DNA of 64,000 bases from contig PHFE01000118.1 in assembly GCA_002796755.1 (NCBI GenBank), forward strand, positions 374,771 to 438,770, read 5' to 3'. The translations under genes were made by a program, and so were the position numbers. Shown here one piece after another: positions 22,160 through 33,634 of the stretch (the stretch's first letter is position 1; every line of letters begins with the position of its first letter). The notes under the pieces were generated by a model. It did no database searches. It saw only the letters and a program-made list of their open reading frames with translations, and was not told the origin of the DNA. The DNA comes from Paracorniculantispora psalliotae. Taxonomy: Eukaryota; Ascomycota; Sordariomycetes; Hypocreales; Cordycipitaceae.

Positions 22160-22618
22160 TAGTACTAGTTTCTATTGTCGCCCCCGATTGTGGGCAGACT
22201 CGTGCCTACGTGGTAGCTGTGCAAGTGCTAACAGATACAGAACGGAGTAATGGACTACGTTTCGTGCTGCAAATGGCTGGTCTGCACTACGCGGCCACAC
22301 CGGGCGCGCTGCTGAGTGCCATGCAGCTCTACCCTGTGCCGCAAAGCGAGGGCCTGTTCCCTGAAGACTGCGCGGGGAAGATCTGCGGGAGCTGCGGGAT
22401 CTGCAAGGAGATGCGTTCTTTGTTAGCGGACCCAAAGTAACCAAAGAGGGCTACTTTAACAACTACAGCGTCAGCATTGGCATATCGGTAGCGTACTTTG
22501 CATCGGCGTCGTCTCAACGCAAATCCAAACAGCCAATCAAGACTCACAAGGACAATCGTTGAAACCTATTACCTATCGGCTACGTCCCTCTATGGCTACG
22601 AGGCTCCAATTCATGCCT
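22160..22618. other. Intergenic, one unexplained short frame
   Basis: A plus-strand frame at 22210-22440 ends in a cysteine-bearing stretch (EDCAGKICGSCGICKEM). It could be the last exon or a fragment of a gene, but no upstream exon or start is convincing. Confidence 0.35.
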
Positions 22619-23136
22619 TTAGCTTCGCTTTCGCAGCTCCTCACGCTTAGTATCATCGTAGCAGTGAATACTCACTACCTGATTATCGATCTCCAGCTCG
22701 CCAAAGTCGCACGTGCCAGGATCCTCCATTCCAATCCAGAGTGGTTCTTCGCATCTAGTGTCACTGCAAAATAGTCTTAGCTCGGGGTTTAAACCCATTG
22801 AAGCAGTAGAACTCACACATAGAAGTCGCAGACAACACCTTCCGGAATCCAAGCCCCAATAACCTTTCTTTGCCTGCGAAATATAAGCCGCCGTTACGCT
22901 AAAATGCTAATTTAGCAATACATACAGATTTGTAGGTAGAGTCACGCATGTGCCGTCCGGCTTGATCTCGTATGCTTGCCCACTGCACCGCTCTTCCACG
23001 TACAAGGTGGCCTGTTTGCCATTAGAGGAATGCTTACTGCAGAACCCATTTTGCACCATATCTTACCTTTTCCGTGACCCCACAGTTGACCTGAGCAGAA
23101 AAAATTGCCGTCATCAAAATTGTAGAGAAATACATG
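22619..23136 (-). CDS. Small secreted cysteine-rich protein, four exons, apparent +1 homopolymer frameshift in exon 1
   Basis: Minus-strand exons 23136-23067, 23011-22926, 22873-22817 and 22763-22619. Introns of 52-55 nt have GTAAGA, GTATGT and GTGAGT donors and CAG acceptors, and exons 2-4 join in one frame ending at TAA 22619. The downstream protein has paired cysteines (EERCSGQ, GTCVT, VVCDFYVDTRCEE, GTCDFGE, IHCYDD). Exon 1 begins MYFSTILMTAIF, a start of a signal peptide, but a run of seven T on the minus strand (seven A at 23099-23105) puts it one base out of frame with exon 2; six T would join them. So this is either a recently inactivated gene or a base-calling slip. A TTTAAATA motif about 110 nt upstream could be the promoter. 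No known domain; candidate effector-type protein. Confidence 0.6.
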
Positions 23137-25835
23137 ACTAGTATAGGTTGTCCGTGTAAACTGGTTTGGCCTTGAAAGGTTGCGCTGGCGAGTTGAAGAG
23201 CAGCAAATGACCACTGTTGAAATAGGGTACGCGAATAAACGCTCTATTTAAAAAACACCCCGCCCGCGCAGCGCCTCGCAATGTCTAACCAATAGCTCGT
23301 CAATCTATGTCTCTCCTGTTCGTACTCTTCACATGACCGTGGGGGTCTTCTCCCGAGACTTTCTATGATCGGCGCGGACGCTCAGACCACTTTCGCAGTC
23401 CCATCTCACATATCTGAGTGCCTGCCACATCAGCCCGACGATCCGACAGCCGTTTTACTAAAATCGGGGATGCTCCCCTGCAAGACCTACGACCCAGCGC
23501 TGGCAACTTACACAGCGCAAGTGGGTTATTGTGTGACGACGGTGTGCAAAGTTGAGTATCAACATCTGCCTCTCATGCTGCCGCGACTTGGTCAACGGAT
23601 TGGTTTATGCTCCGACAGCACGAAGATCAATGTGCTAATTTTTGTCTTAAAAGCTGTCATGTCTTAGGCAGGAATAAAAACGAAGTCTTTTTCTACGGGT
23701 TGAAAGCAGACACAAAATAGGCACTGATTAGCCTCTCGCGGACGTCGAAGCCTCTAGCAGCAGTCTACTGCCGCGGCACACCTCTCCCAAACAGTGTAAC
23801 TACTCTGCTAGCCGGAGAACACATCCAAGGAATAAGCGGGCACCCCAGCCAGCCACGTCATACGGGTCCATGGGTGACTGCATGGCAGCTGACGCAGGGT
23901 TTGGAGTCGTATCTAGTTTTCGGACGGTCAGTTGCTTGTACTCGGTGAAACATTGTTTGATCGGCTCATGCCGGCAGATCCCCTGCTAGATTGATGATGC
24001 TGTGGTTGGCTCGGCTCGCTTTCTCGCTGCGACCGTCGTTGCAACCTCAGGTGGATAGTGTAGAGGAAGCCCAACCCACACGACCCAACCCTGATTGGCC
24101 AAATGTATATTATCATTCCGGGAGACGGCAGTCAACACACGAAAAACAGACCGTCTTGGAACCCCATAGAGATACACTGTTGATTTGCTTATGCTGGTAA
24201 TGACGGAGCGCGATTGGGAGCGGATCCCCAGGCCTGCCTGTTTCCCTACATCGATGGCTGACTGCGAGAGCCATTGCGGTCTACAACGGCGGTGAGCGCA
24301 TTTTATGTCTTAATGACAATAAATGTCACTATTATTAGTATGAGCAGAATTAGCGTCCTATGGAGACCAAACTGTTTAAGAAAAACGAGTGACCCACACA
24401 GCATTAATAACGCTGTTATTCACACTGGTTACTTGGAGGAAGAGAGCAGGCTACATGCGGAATTACGATTTACCTGCCTCCAACTCTGGCTGCATTCAAG
24501 TACCACCATAGCAGGCGGCAAATACCACCAACTTGACATTTCCGCCCACAACGGCACCTAGACTATCAAGACTGCCCCGACATAAGCTTTGTAGTTAAAG
24601 GCGTTATTAGTGCCACTCCTGAGGTACGTTAATTAATTAATTAGCGAATATGGTGGCCTGGTTACGAGTGAGCTTTGTATAGCGAGGTTCCCCTAGTACG
24701 TAGCCAAACTCGCCTGCCAGCCGGACTTCTCGCTCTGTCACTAAGTTATTATAGGCCGCTGGAGTGCTTGAGCCGCTGTAACTATGTTTCCTCTTGCCAC
24801 CACCCCCGCACTACCCCGCTTCCAACGCCAAAATTAGCACTTTCTATGTAAAGTTCTGACTCTGGCGCCTCAATTTTCTACAGCTCGACGCACTTTTATC
24901 AAAAGTCCTAATCAGAAAGGGCTTTCCAAATAAGTCTCTCGCAGCGGCTGCCTAATATCATCAGTGAACTGTTGAAAGGCATTGTAGGGTCAAGATCGTC
25001 ACTACGACAGCATGACTAGTTGGACGACTGTGCACTACTCCTTATTCTTCTATTGAAAGTAACGGAGCGTAAGAGGAATTACCTCTTTTTATATACAAAT
25101 AACAGCAAAAAGCAAGTACTTTTACCTCTATTCAGTGCAGTTCTAGCCTAATGCCCTCCCGATTCCTCTCTTTGACCGCGCGTCACACACATCAACAACT
25201 GAGTCAGTCCCACCAGGTAACACACAGCATAATTAACAGGCGCAGGGTTCAGCCCTTCTCATCCTCACAAAACTTTTCAGCTGTCGTAATATAATTTACA
25301 CTAGGGCCATCTAATGAAACACTTTGGCTGGCTTAAATATATAAGCTGAAGCCTGTAATCCCATTACGGCTGTGCCCAAGCTGCCAGTATACGACGAGAG
25401 CGACGCGTGGTATATACGCAGCCTTACTAACATACTCTAGCGGCGGCCTATATAAAGATATTAAATCCCTCGTATGTAGACTTTGAGAAGACGACTAGTA
25501 TATCAAAAGCTCGCTATTATCGCTATTATCACTGCTAAAATGAATACTCTAAGGAGTTTCGAAAATTCGGTGCCTACCTCCTTCCCTTCCTCTAAAGCTC
25601 GAGGCTAGCGCTGATCTTTTATGGTGTGGTTAAAGAACAACGAGGACGGTGATAACTGGCCGGGACTCAGTAACATTGCCGAAAGACGAAAAAGACAAAA
25701 TAGACTAAATAAGAGAGCTGAACGTGGGTTTCCTTACTACATATATGTGTGCGTTGTGCTAAGTATCTCATCTTAGGTCGCAGAAAAAGATGTAGCGAGA
25801 CATCGCAGGGAATCGCACGGCATAACAACAGTAAC
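23137..25835. other. Gene-poor region with probable repeat relics
   Basis: No supported gene in 2.7 kb. 23365-23667 (plus, 100 codons) is open but shows no domain. 23870-24000 (minus) partly resembles the relic at 17900-18000. From about 24560 to 25580 the DNA is rich in TA and stop codons with phrases like TTAATTAATTAATTAG and TATTATCGCTATTATC, suggesting RIP-mutated repeat DNA. Confidence 0.45.
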
Positions 25836-27634
25836 ATGGAGGAACCATCTGCAAGTCCTTCAGTCGTGTTTAAAATGGGGGGTTCTTCGGTCAACTTGGC
25901 CATACGGCCATCATCAGCATCGCCATGGCTAGCTGATATCTCTAAAACAGTCTCGTTTACACCGCCACAGCAGCCGAACCAACCAGCGCCTGCCCGGCAA
26001 AGAAGATGGGCTCCGAAGAGCCGCACAGGCTGTATTACTTGCCGGTAAGAAGGTGTCCCTTACTATACTACATCGCCAATAAACCCCATATATATTTGCT
26101 AATAGGAGACCGGGGGGGGGTGCTTTCCCGGTGTACTAGGCTCCGCCATTTGAAGTGTGATGAGCTTTGGCCTCGTTGTGCGCGATGCACCAAATCCGGA
26201 CTCCAGTGCCATAGGTCTTTGTCCCACTGGGGGGCAACAGTGGGCTCCTTGCCAAGATCCTACAGTCCGTTAATCGGCCTCTATGCCGAGGCAACCCCAC
26301 GCGATAAGGCGCTGTTTTATACCCTGCGCACGAGCGCGTTCAAAGGCCTCGCGGGTGTTTTTGATCGTGATTTCTGGTCCGAGGACGCCGTACGGGCAGC
26401 GCAGTCGACTCCCGCCGTCTGGCACGCCGGTCTAGCTATAGCGGCCGAATACACAAGTGTATTCACGCCAGAGGTCTTAGCGTACGACAAGGAGCGGCGA
26501 CGTGTATGTGCCAGGGAGCACTATGGCAGAGCCATCCAGTCTCTCATCGCCATCAGCCGCAAGACGGACCTAAGTTATATCGACAAAGAAACTGTGCTTC
26601 TATGTATAGTTTTACTTACTGGCCTCTGTTCTTTATGGGAGGATGCGGACGGAGCATCGACACATATAGGAAAAGGTATTCAAGTATTCCGAGAGTGGCG
26701 TGTCCAGGAATTTGCTCTTCGCCCCTCCACGCATGTACAACTTCTTAATATGCGTTCTATCGTCTTGCTATTTCGCCAATTTCTATTTCACTATCTCGCG
26801 ATTAAGGGGTCACGGGATAAATCTACCACAGAACTGCAAGCTGCAAGCTCGGAATTTCAGGCAGGGTTATTTATATCTGTGACGGACGCATACTCTGAGC
26901 TTCTTCCTATTCTGATTGCTCCTCGCCTCGCAGTACCGCCACGGGATGTCATTAATTATTTTCTGAACAGGCCTCCACTCCATAAGTATCGCGCACTGTT
27001 TAATAGCTGGAAGGTCAAGTTCGCACGCTTCCTTGCATCGAGTCATGGTCCTACTTCCGAGACAGAGTCCATTCTCACCCTTGAGATCTACTCTGCCAAG
27101 ATGGAAATTTTTTTTGGCATAAATGAAGTAGGCGGCCCTCTGCGACAGCTTGCATACGACGCGTGGCTGCCGACGTTTCAGCGCATTATCGCGCTTGCAG
27201 AGCGCTTATATCAGATAATAACGACAAAGACGGAAATATCATCTCGACAACCATTGTTTTCGTTTAGCCTGTCTATCACCGATGTGCTTGAATATTTGTG
27301 CGAATGCCGTAACGGGGGGTTACGGCGACGGGCGATTGCGCTGCTTCGGAAGTGGCCACAGCAAGATGATATAACGCCGCCTAGCGCGCTCGCAGCCGTG
27401 GCAGAACAAAAAATGCTTTGGGAAGAACACTACACTTTGGTAGACGAGGCGCAGCGGCCGGCTTGTTGCCAGTGTATCGCACATACGTTTATATGCAGCT
27501 GGCATCGCGTTGTATACAGCTCACTCAGCACAAGTGAGCCTAAGGTTGGTTCTCTATTGTTGGTGACAAACTTGGATGTGGATGAGGGCCGTTTTGGTGC
27601 GGGATTGGTGGAGTGGATGGCGATTTCGTGGTAA
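25836..27634 (+). CDS. Zn(II)2Cys6 transcription factor with DUF3468-type regulatory region
   Basis: Two exons, 25836-26044 and 26140-27634, 567 residues. The intron (26045-26139, 95 nt) has GTAAGA, CTAAT and ends TAG; splicing joins RTGCITCR to LRHLKCDELWPRCARCTKSGLQCH, completing the six-cysteine binuclear zinc cluster at about residues 65-92. A closer AG at 26104-26105 would break the cluster spacing. The region after it (DKALFYTLRTSAFKGLAGVFDRDFW, AVWHAGLAIAAEY, HYGRAIQSL, LLTGLCSLWEDADGASTHIGKGIQVFREW) matches the fungal-specific transcription factor domain known as DUF3468, common in regulators of accessory metabolism. The start at 25836 is chosen as the first ATG in the frame that holds the cluster; it is preceded by a stretch of unsupported frame. 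Target genes are unknown; no neighbouring metabolic genes are intact within 1 kb. Confidence 0.8.
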
Positions 27635-28912
27635 CTTGCTCTCAGACCAATGCAAGTTGGAGCGAAGTGTGGTACACCGTGCTATGGCGTATCAACCTCT
27701 TTTCTTTCTGGAAGTAGAATGGCATTTGGTCTATAGATGATAGATGTGTTCAGCCTCTCTATTAATAACGATCTTATTACTAAGAAGAAGAATTACCAAG
27801 TGAAAAGGAGAGATCCCTGCGATCTCTCATTCACCCCCTACAGACGCACTAGCCATGAAATTTAGTTGCGACAGCAGCGAAAGCGCACGAACGCTTTGTG
27901 CTTGAAGAGCGCCTGCAACATTTCCTGCAGGTCTCACACCACTCCGAGGAGGCGGGCCGTCTTGAGACACGTCGCTCTCAGAGTGGCCCTCGTCCGCATC
28001 GCTTTGCCAGTGTTCACATCCGCTCACGGTCACGCAGGTATGAGGCACAAACAGATGCTAGCAGATGCCTCGTTGTCCATCGCAAGTGCACAAACACCTG
28101 CAGGAGCAATATCCGGCCCAAGACAGATGACGAAGACTCATGCACTCTTCGCGCTGGGAGTTTTGCAACATGCACCCACGGCATAGAACTAGCTACGTGT
28201 CACAGTCTTGTTAACTGCCGTGACAATGAGGAGACATCATGCATCTGCATATGCATGCTCAGGTACGGTTTTAATTATTCGCCAAGAAGTTGGTTCCACT
28301 TTGTGGCATTGCCCAAGCAGTCAGGTTACCCAAGACCCCACGATGTTAGTCAGTAACGCCCAATTGCCAAGAAACACAAGAAACAGTTGAAGACAGCCTT
28401 CAGGGACAGAGACCCGAGCGAGCGACTCTGCTTGGGGAAAGACCTACAGACAGTTGGCAATGTGAAGAGGGATGCAGACTCGACGCCGAGGCCATAGAAG
28501 ATTCCCTTCAACATTGGAGCTCCCCTCTATAGGCTCTTCGATATTAACATCATATTCCTCTGATGCCGCTCTTGTTTAACTTTGTCGCCAGACTACTGGC
28601 AACTGGACCGCGGCATGAGCGTGCTTGATCGTCAACGCTGCGTACTATCGTCAAGCTGAGCAGAAACAATGTTCCAGTTTCATTAGGACCTTGGTGGTAC
28701 GGGGCAGCCGCCGGGCGTTAGGCTGTGGCGGCTTTCTTCTCGACACTACTGGGATTTGTTTTTACAGCCTGTCTTATACCAACTGTAGCGGAAACACGAA
28801 TGGATCAGCTATGTAGAAAAAAATTTGCGTTGAAAAAAGGCTACATAATACAAAAGCAAGGTAACAATCATGATGGCATTTTGACTAGGTTACACCACGC
28901 CATCGCCGTAAT
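27635..28912. other. Intergenic, possible relic
   Basis: Frames of 100-152 codons on the plus strand (27866-28356) and 73 on the minus have no recognisable domain. The region may hold a decayed gene but I cannot identify it. Confidence 0.35.
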
Positions 28913-29910
28913 TTACATACTCCAGCTCGCGGACCAGTCGTTGGCAGCAAAGGGCCAGCCAACCAAGGTGACATCGAGGAGACCGCCCTTCTTGATCTCG
29001 GCGGCCTTGGCTTTGAGCTCGTCGACGTCCCAGTTGGCCCAGAGGAACTTACGGTTGAGGAAGCGGGCCTCGGGGCTGGCGAGCCAGACGGAAAAGGTGG
29101 CAGGGAGAGACACTATGAAGAGAAGAGTTAGCAAGAGGGCCAACAACAGAGGCGTGTACACAATCCAGGGGTAAACGCACCGTGATCCTCGACACCGATG
29201 GCCTTGACACCGCCAGCAGCCTTGTTCATGTCAGTGTCCACGACACCGGGCTGGATGTGGTAGACAAACAGATCGGGGTTCGCAAAAGCGACCGAGTCCC
29301 AGAGGCGGAAGGCGCCCATCTTGGAGCAGCTGTAGGCGGGGAAGCCAGGACCAAAGTTGAGGTGCGCGGCCGAGGACGAGATGTTGACGGCGACAGCGCC
29401 GGGGGCGGCGTAACGCAAGAAGTTCTTCGCCGTGTACAGCGCGCCCAGCAGATTGCAGTTGATGGACTCGATAAAGGCGTCACCGTCGACTTCCTGCACC
29501 GACTCCAAGGGGCCTGTCTTGGCGGCGCCGCTGATGACCACGTCGACCTTGCCGTCGTGCGCCTTGAGGAAGCCGTCAAAGGCCGCGTCAAGCGACGCCT
29601 TGTCGGCGACGTCTGCGGTCTGGGTGTAGACGTCCACGTCGGGGAAGCTCTTATTGAGGGCCGCCTTTGTGTCGAGGAGAGGCTGCTCGCGGCGGCCGAA
29701 GAGGGCGATGCGGGAGGCCCCGGCGGCGGCGAACTGGTGGGCGGTCTCGGCGCCGATGCCCGTGCCGCCGCCGGTGATGACGACGGTCTTGCCCTTGGCA
29801 GAGAGCTCAGGGCGGGTGGCGGAGAGAGAGGCGTAGGTGTTGTCGTGCCACTTTTGGGTGGGCGAGGGGAAGGGGGCAGCCGAGTTGGTTGTCTGGTTGA
29901 TCGAGCCCAT
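28913..29910 (-). CDS. Classical short-chain dehydrogenase/reductase
   Basis: Two exons on the minus strand: 29910-29181 and 29112-28913, 309 residues. The intron (29113-29180, 68 nt) starts GTGCGT, ends TAG and joins VEDH to VSLPATFSVWLASPEARFL. The cofactor motif is VVITGGGTGIGAETA near residue 45, followed by LFGRRE. The catalytic Ser lies in VNISSSAAH and the Tyr-Lys pair in AYSCSKMGAFR, so this is an intact classical SDR. IQPGVVDTDM fits the SDR PG motif. The C-terminal part contains RKFLWANWDVDELKA, a segment common in fungal SDRs that act on small ketones or polyketide-type substrates; the substrate is not known. It is divergent from the damaged Zn2Cys6 gene at 30.9 kb, a pairing typical of small regulated loci. 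The TATATAA-like motif near 30136 may be its promoter. Confidence 0.85.
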
Positions 29911-30890
29911 GATTGATGGTTGCTTGTGTGAAGGTGGATGTGAATAGACGTGAACGAGTATGTGGATGAGAGGGCGGACACAGCTGAGAAGTTTGAAAGA
30001 AGAGAATCAAGTTCTAGACTGTGGGCTTCACGAAGATTGCCTCTGTTTGTGGATTGAGAGGAAAAGGCGGCGTTTAATGGTGAGAATGGGATGTGGTTAA
30101 AAGGCCAAGTCGTGAAGGTGCTGCGTGATGATGTTATATAGACTGTGCGCCGCAGACGGAACATATTTATCATGATGGCGTCGGGTCTTGCCATGACAAA
30201 TGATAGAATGAAGATTGTGTGAGCTGCAATGGATCGGGGGTTTTCACACCGGACGTATACAAAAGTGTAGAGACATTGGTGCGGCTCCGAATAAGTGCCC
30301 CCGCGATGGAGGATGGTGGCTTTCTTTGGTAGCCGTTGTCGGGCTTTACAAAAACGAAACAGGAGAAAAAAAGACTGGGTACAAGGCTGAAGTTACCCGC
30401 CCGGCCCGCTCTACAATTTGCTCCGTCCGCGACTAGGCCGTATGCATGCCTCCACAGCCTGATGAGGCAAAGACATGACAAATCGCGAGAGGATTCGTCA
30501 ATGCTGGCCAGCTCCAGGGTTAGGGTCCTCCCGTGGCTAGTTTGTCCTCGCTTGGCCCACTGCCTCGTCTGTCCTTGTTCATCGCCAACAAACGCCCGTA
30601 CTCCAGCGCATAATACTGACCATGAAGGAATCCGTCCGTAGCGCATGCAGACTCGACAGATTTCAACGCTGACGCAGATCAGGTACACGTACTGCGCTGT
30701 GCCCTCTGCAGCAAGACGTTCTACTGAGGTAAGCGTTCGCAGCCTGGTTCCCCCGCCGCGCTGCAAGTGCCCCTACGCTGGCGGCATTTGCCCAGAAATC
30801 GCATCGACTCAGGACTGTTGCATTAAATTAGTTCAAAAGATGCCCCTGTATCGTTCACCTCTACTAACATTGCTATGAAAACAAAAACAG
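29911..30890. other. Divergent promoter region with possible broken first exon of the zinc-cluster gene
   Basis: Between the SDR and the 30.9 kb regulator. Near 30697-30730 one frame reads CALCSKTFY then TGA, followed directly by a GTAAGC donor at 30729. If spliced to the exon at 30891 it would complete a C2H2/C2HC-like finger but for the stop. Confidence 0.4.
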
Positions 30891-32778
30891 AATCTACTTT
30901 AAAGCGGCATGGCTATTACTGCCGCACCCGCAACGGCATCCGAGTTCCTCGCTCTCGCGCCTGCCTGTCCTGCGTGAGCACTAAGACGAGATGCGACAAC
31001 ATCAAGCCGTCGTGTTCGCGGTGTCGTATCAAGGGACAGGACTGTCGATACCCGGCGAGAGCCCTTCGTAAGAGTGGGATGTACGGCCCAAATCTCCCGT
31101 GGACTCAAGAGACGCCTGAGACCCTGTCTGAGACGCACTCGATGCCTGCCGCCACGGGCCATCATGGTTTCATGGGCTTTCAAGCTGATGCCGCCGACGA
31201 CGTTGTGTTTAATGAGACGCTCCTCTCTCACCCGGCGATGCCGATGTCCGAGGCCCAACTTGAGAACTGGGACGGCATTGACTGGCAGTCACGTCTGTCT
31301 TCACCGAATTCCTTTGATGATGCCCCATTTTCAACCTCGCTCTCACCAAAAACAACCATCGACAGTGAGTCACCGATATCCTCCGACAGCTGGAACAGCA
31401 TCCACCGAGTGCCGACGACAATGGCAACTATGATGGGCTCCCGAAAGTCGCAGATCCCGCAAATGCCGACCTTTTCCATGCCAGCCATGTTCCGCCGACA
31501 GCATGTCGATGTGGGCGCCCAACGTGTCTCACAGCTCATGTTCCAAACGCTCAACGCCTACCCACTGATGATGATGCGCCAGAGGACCCCGCCCCCCTTC
31601 ATCCGTCACTTCTGGCCGACGGCACCAACGACATACTCAACATAGCCGCCGATAACCTGGAGCCGTGGCACAATTGTATGAGCCTGGTCTACATGGCCAA
31701 CAGCAAGATGAAGGGCAGCAAAAGATTGTTTTGGAGAAACGTGCGGACTGAGTGCGAGCGCTTTTGCCATCGGGTAGGTTCACAGCTTGGCTGGACAGTG
31801 ATGTGCAATGGTTGGATTTACTGACGAGTGACGATAGTACGCAGAGTTGAACAGGTGGGAGCTGCTTGCGGCGATGCAGGCACTGGCCATCTATGTGATT
31901 ATCCGATTGGAAGACGGGGAAGAAGAGGGCCACGATGGAAAAGTTGATGGTCTGCTGTTGCGAGCAGTCACGGTAAACAGCAACTGATGAGTGAAAGGAA
32001 ATTGTCTTACACGACCTACTAATCACTCTCTAGGTCATCTCTCTTCATCTCATGGCCGTAGACACGAGATCCGACCCATCGGCGACGCTGGATACTGTAT
32101 GGAAGAATTGGATCTTGGAGGAATCGAGACGGAGGTAAGCCTTTCCTGTGTTAGAAGATGGCGCAGCAGCGGAACGCACATGCGTATCCCCGCTGTGCGG
32201 CCTCTGCTTTTGCCTCACTTTGCCCGAAGCTGGAAAAAGAAAGAGTGGAGGCACAGAGCGGAAAGAACGACGATAGGGTGTACAAGCTAACAGCGGTCAA
32301 CAGGTTATGCGCCCTCTTTCAAATACTCAACCTGCTTGTGTTGTTTGAGCCGGCCGACCAATGTGTGGCCGAGGGCGAAGTCCTGCTGGCCCCGCTCCCC
32401 GCGCAAAAGTTACTGTGGGAGGCTCGCGACGAGCATGCGTGGCAGTGCGACGGAGTGATGGAATTGGCCCTGCATATCGAGTTTGGGCTGACGAGAAGCG
32501 GCCAGCTGGTGAAGCTTGGCGGTGGTGGCGGAGAGGGAGCTGTGGACACGAGAGGCTCATCCTCCACAGCGGGACAACACGACACGACAGCAACAGCAGC
32601 GATGGTGGCAACGACGATGATGACAATGGTACCAGGTCCAAGTTCAGGGCCCGTGGTGGTGGTGGCAACACAAGCTACTGGGGCCAGCGCGGTGCTGAAG
32701 TGGAACGAATGGTGTTCTGGAATGGATGGGGTTGGCAATCTCGTAATGCTTGCTGCATCTATTATCCAGTCGTTCTAA
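30891..32778 (+). pseudogene. Zn(II)2Cys6 transcription factor, probably disabled
   Basis: Exons 30891-31773, 31838-31972, 32034-32134 and 32304-32778 follow good splice sites (GTAGGT, GTAAAC, GTAAGC donors; TAG/TAG/CAG acceptors). The protein has TLKRHGYYCRTR, then the zinc cluster RACLSCVSTKTRCDNIKPSCSRCRIKGQDCRYP-type motif (six Cys), a family pattern with PLMMMRQRTPPP, DNLEPWHNCMSLV, GSKRLFWRNVRTECERF, RWELLAAMQALAIYVIIRL, LAPLPAQKLLWEA and WCSGMDGVGNLVMLAASII. Two problems: at 31590-31595 a run of six C leaves the reading frame one base short (seven C would continue from PPP into LHPSLLADGTN), and no intact start is found, the upstream exon in the right frame ending in TGA. The last intron (169 nt) is also long. 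The family is clear; that it is a pseudogene rather than a sequencing error is inference. If intact it would be a nuclear regulator of nearby metabolism. Confidence 0.7.
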
Positions 32779-33115
32779 CATAGGAGTAGTAGAGATGATA
32801 CAGGAATTGATATTGACGCGGGTGCATTTTTACGACCGGCGTGGTCTCGTTACATGAGCACGGGTTTCGCCTCTCAATGTCTGGCAGCCTGCGTGTGTCC
32901 GTGTCTAGCGCTTTCAGCACTGACCTTAAACCTGTCAAAAAGACCCGAACCAAAGGCTGCATCTACAAATGAACCCTGTGCAATTTACTAGTAAATTAGA
33001 AGTGGCCGCCACGCTATGGTGGCCGCCACGCTATACAGCACCTTATGTGAAGAACATAAGGTGTGGGAACATGTAGCACCCGTTGTAAATGATATGGTGA
33101 TCCTGAGTGCGGATC
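32779..33115. other. Intergenic with short direct repeat
   Basis: A 17-base unit GTGGCCGCCACGCTATG/A occurs twice in tandem at 33002-33036. Nothing else is seen. Confidence 0.4.
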
Positions 33116-33634
33116 TTAAATGGTATCGCAGATAAGCTTCCAACTCCTAAAAGGCACGTCTCCGACCCAAAAGCCGGGGTCCGCGATTTTGCACTTTCCC
33201 AGATCACTATGAGCGCTAATCGAGCCAACGCCTTGGCAGTTGTCGTACTCGTAGAGGGTTACTTTGAGCCATGGTAAGAAGCATTAGCAAAAAAAATGGT
33301 CAAAAGAATTCATCGTGCAAAGCGCCAGTCACCTACGGTAGCAGTGATCCCTGAGTTTTGTAGGGATATACGATCCTCCGTCGGTCCGGTTCAGGGACTT
33401 GCACTTCTCCGGCCCGTTGCCGGGGTCCGAGATGGCCGGGTACAAAGCATCGGACTCGCAGCCAACATGATGAACGAGAATGGTTCCGTTGGTAGTGCCG
33501 GCGCCGCACCCTTCGTCATTGTAGTAGTATCCTGCCCCGTAGAGATCGAATTCGGTGACAGACTCGCCGCTACAGTGAGCGGACGCGCTGGCCATGACAG
33601 TAGCAGCGTAGGCGAAGAGAGTAGAGAAGCGCAT
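33116..33634 (-). CDS. Small secreted cysteine-rich protein (candidate effector)
   Basis: Two exons on the minus strand: 33634-33337 and 33261-33116, giving 147 residues. The intron (33262-33336, 75 nt) has a GTAGGT donor, a GCTAATG branch and an AAG acceptor and keeps frame. The start at 33634 begins a signal peptide (MRFSTLFAYAATVMASASA). The mature part has eight cysteines (HCSG, GCGAG, GCES, KCKS, HCYLTLYEYDNCQG, KCKI, ICDTI), with glycines and Tyr between them. No known domain is recognised. The spacing near the C-terminus (C-x-LYxxxxC ... GKC ... C) resembles the other small secreted protein at 22.6 kb. Host-interaction, antimicrobial or structural roles are all possible. Confidence 0.75.

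Noticed and set aside
22210..22440. 76-codon frame ending in a Cys-rich stretch
   Set aside because: No ATG, upstream exon or known motif strong enough to call a gene.
27827..28356. Frames on both strands suggesting a decayed regulator
   Set aside because: No conserved motif recognised; only vague resemblance to a regulatory domain.
29226..30194. 322-codon minus-strand frame overlapping the 28.9 kb SDR
   Set aside because: Different frame from the conserved SDR exons, Ser/Pro/Arg-rich with no domain.
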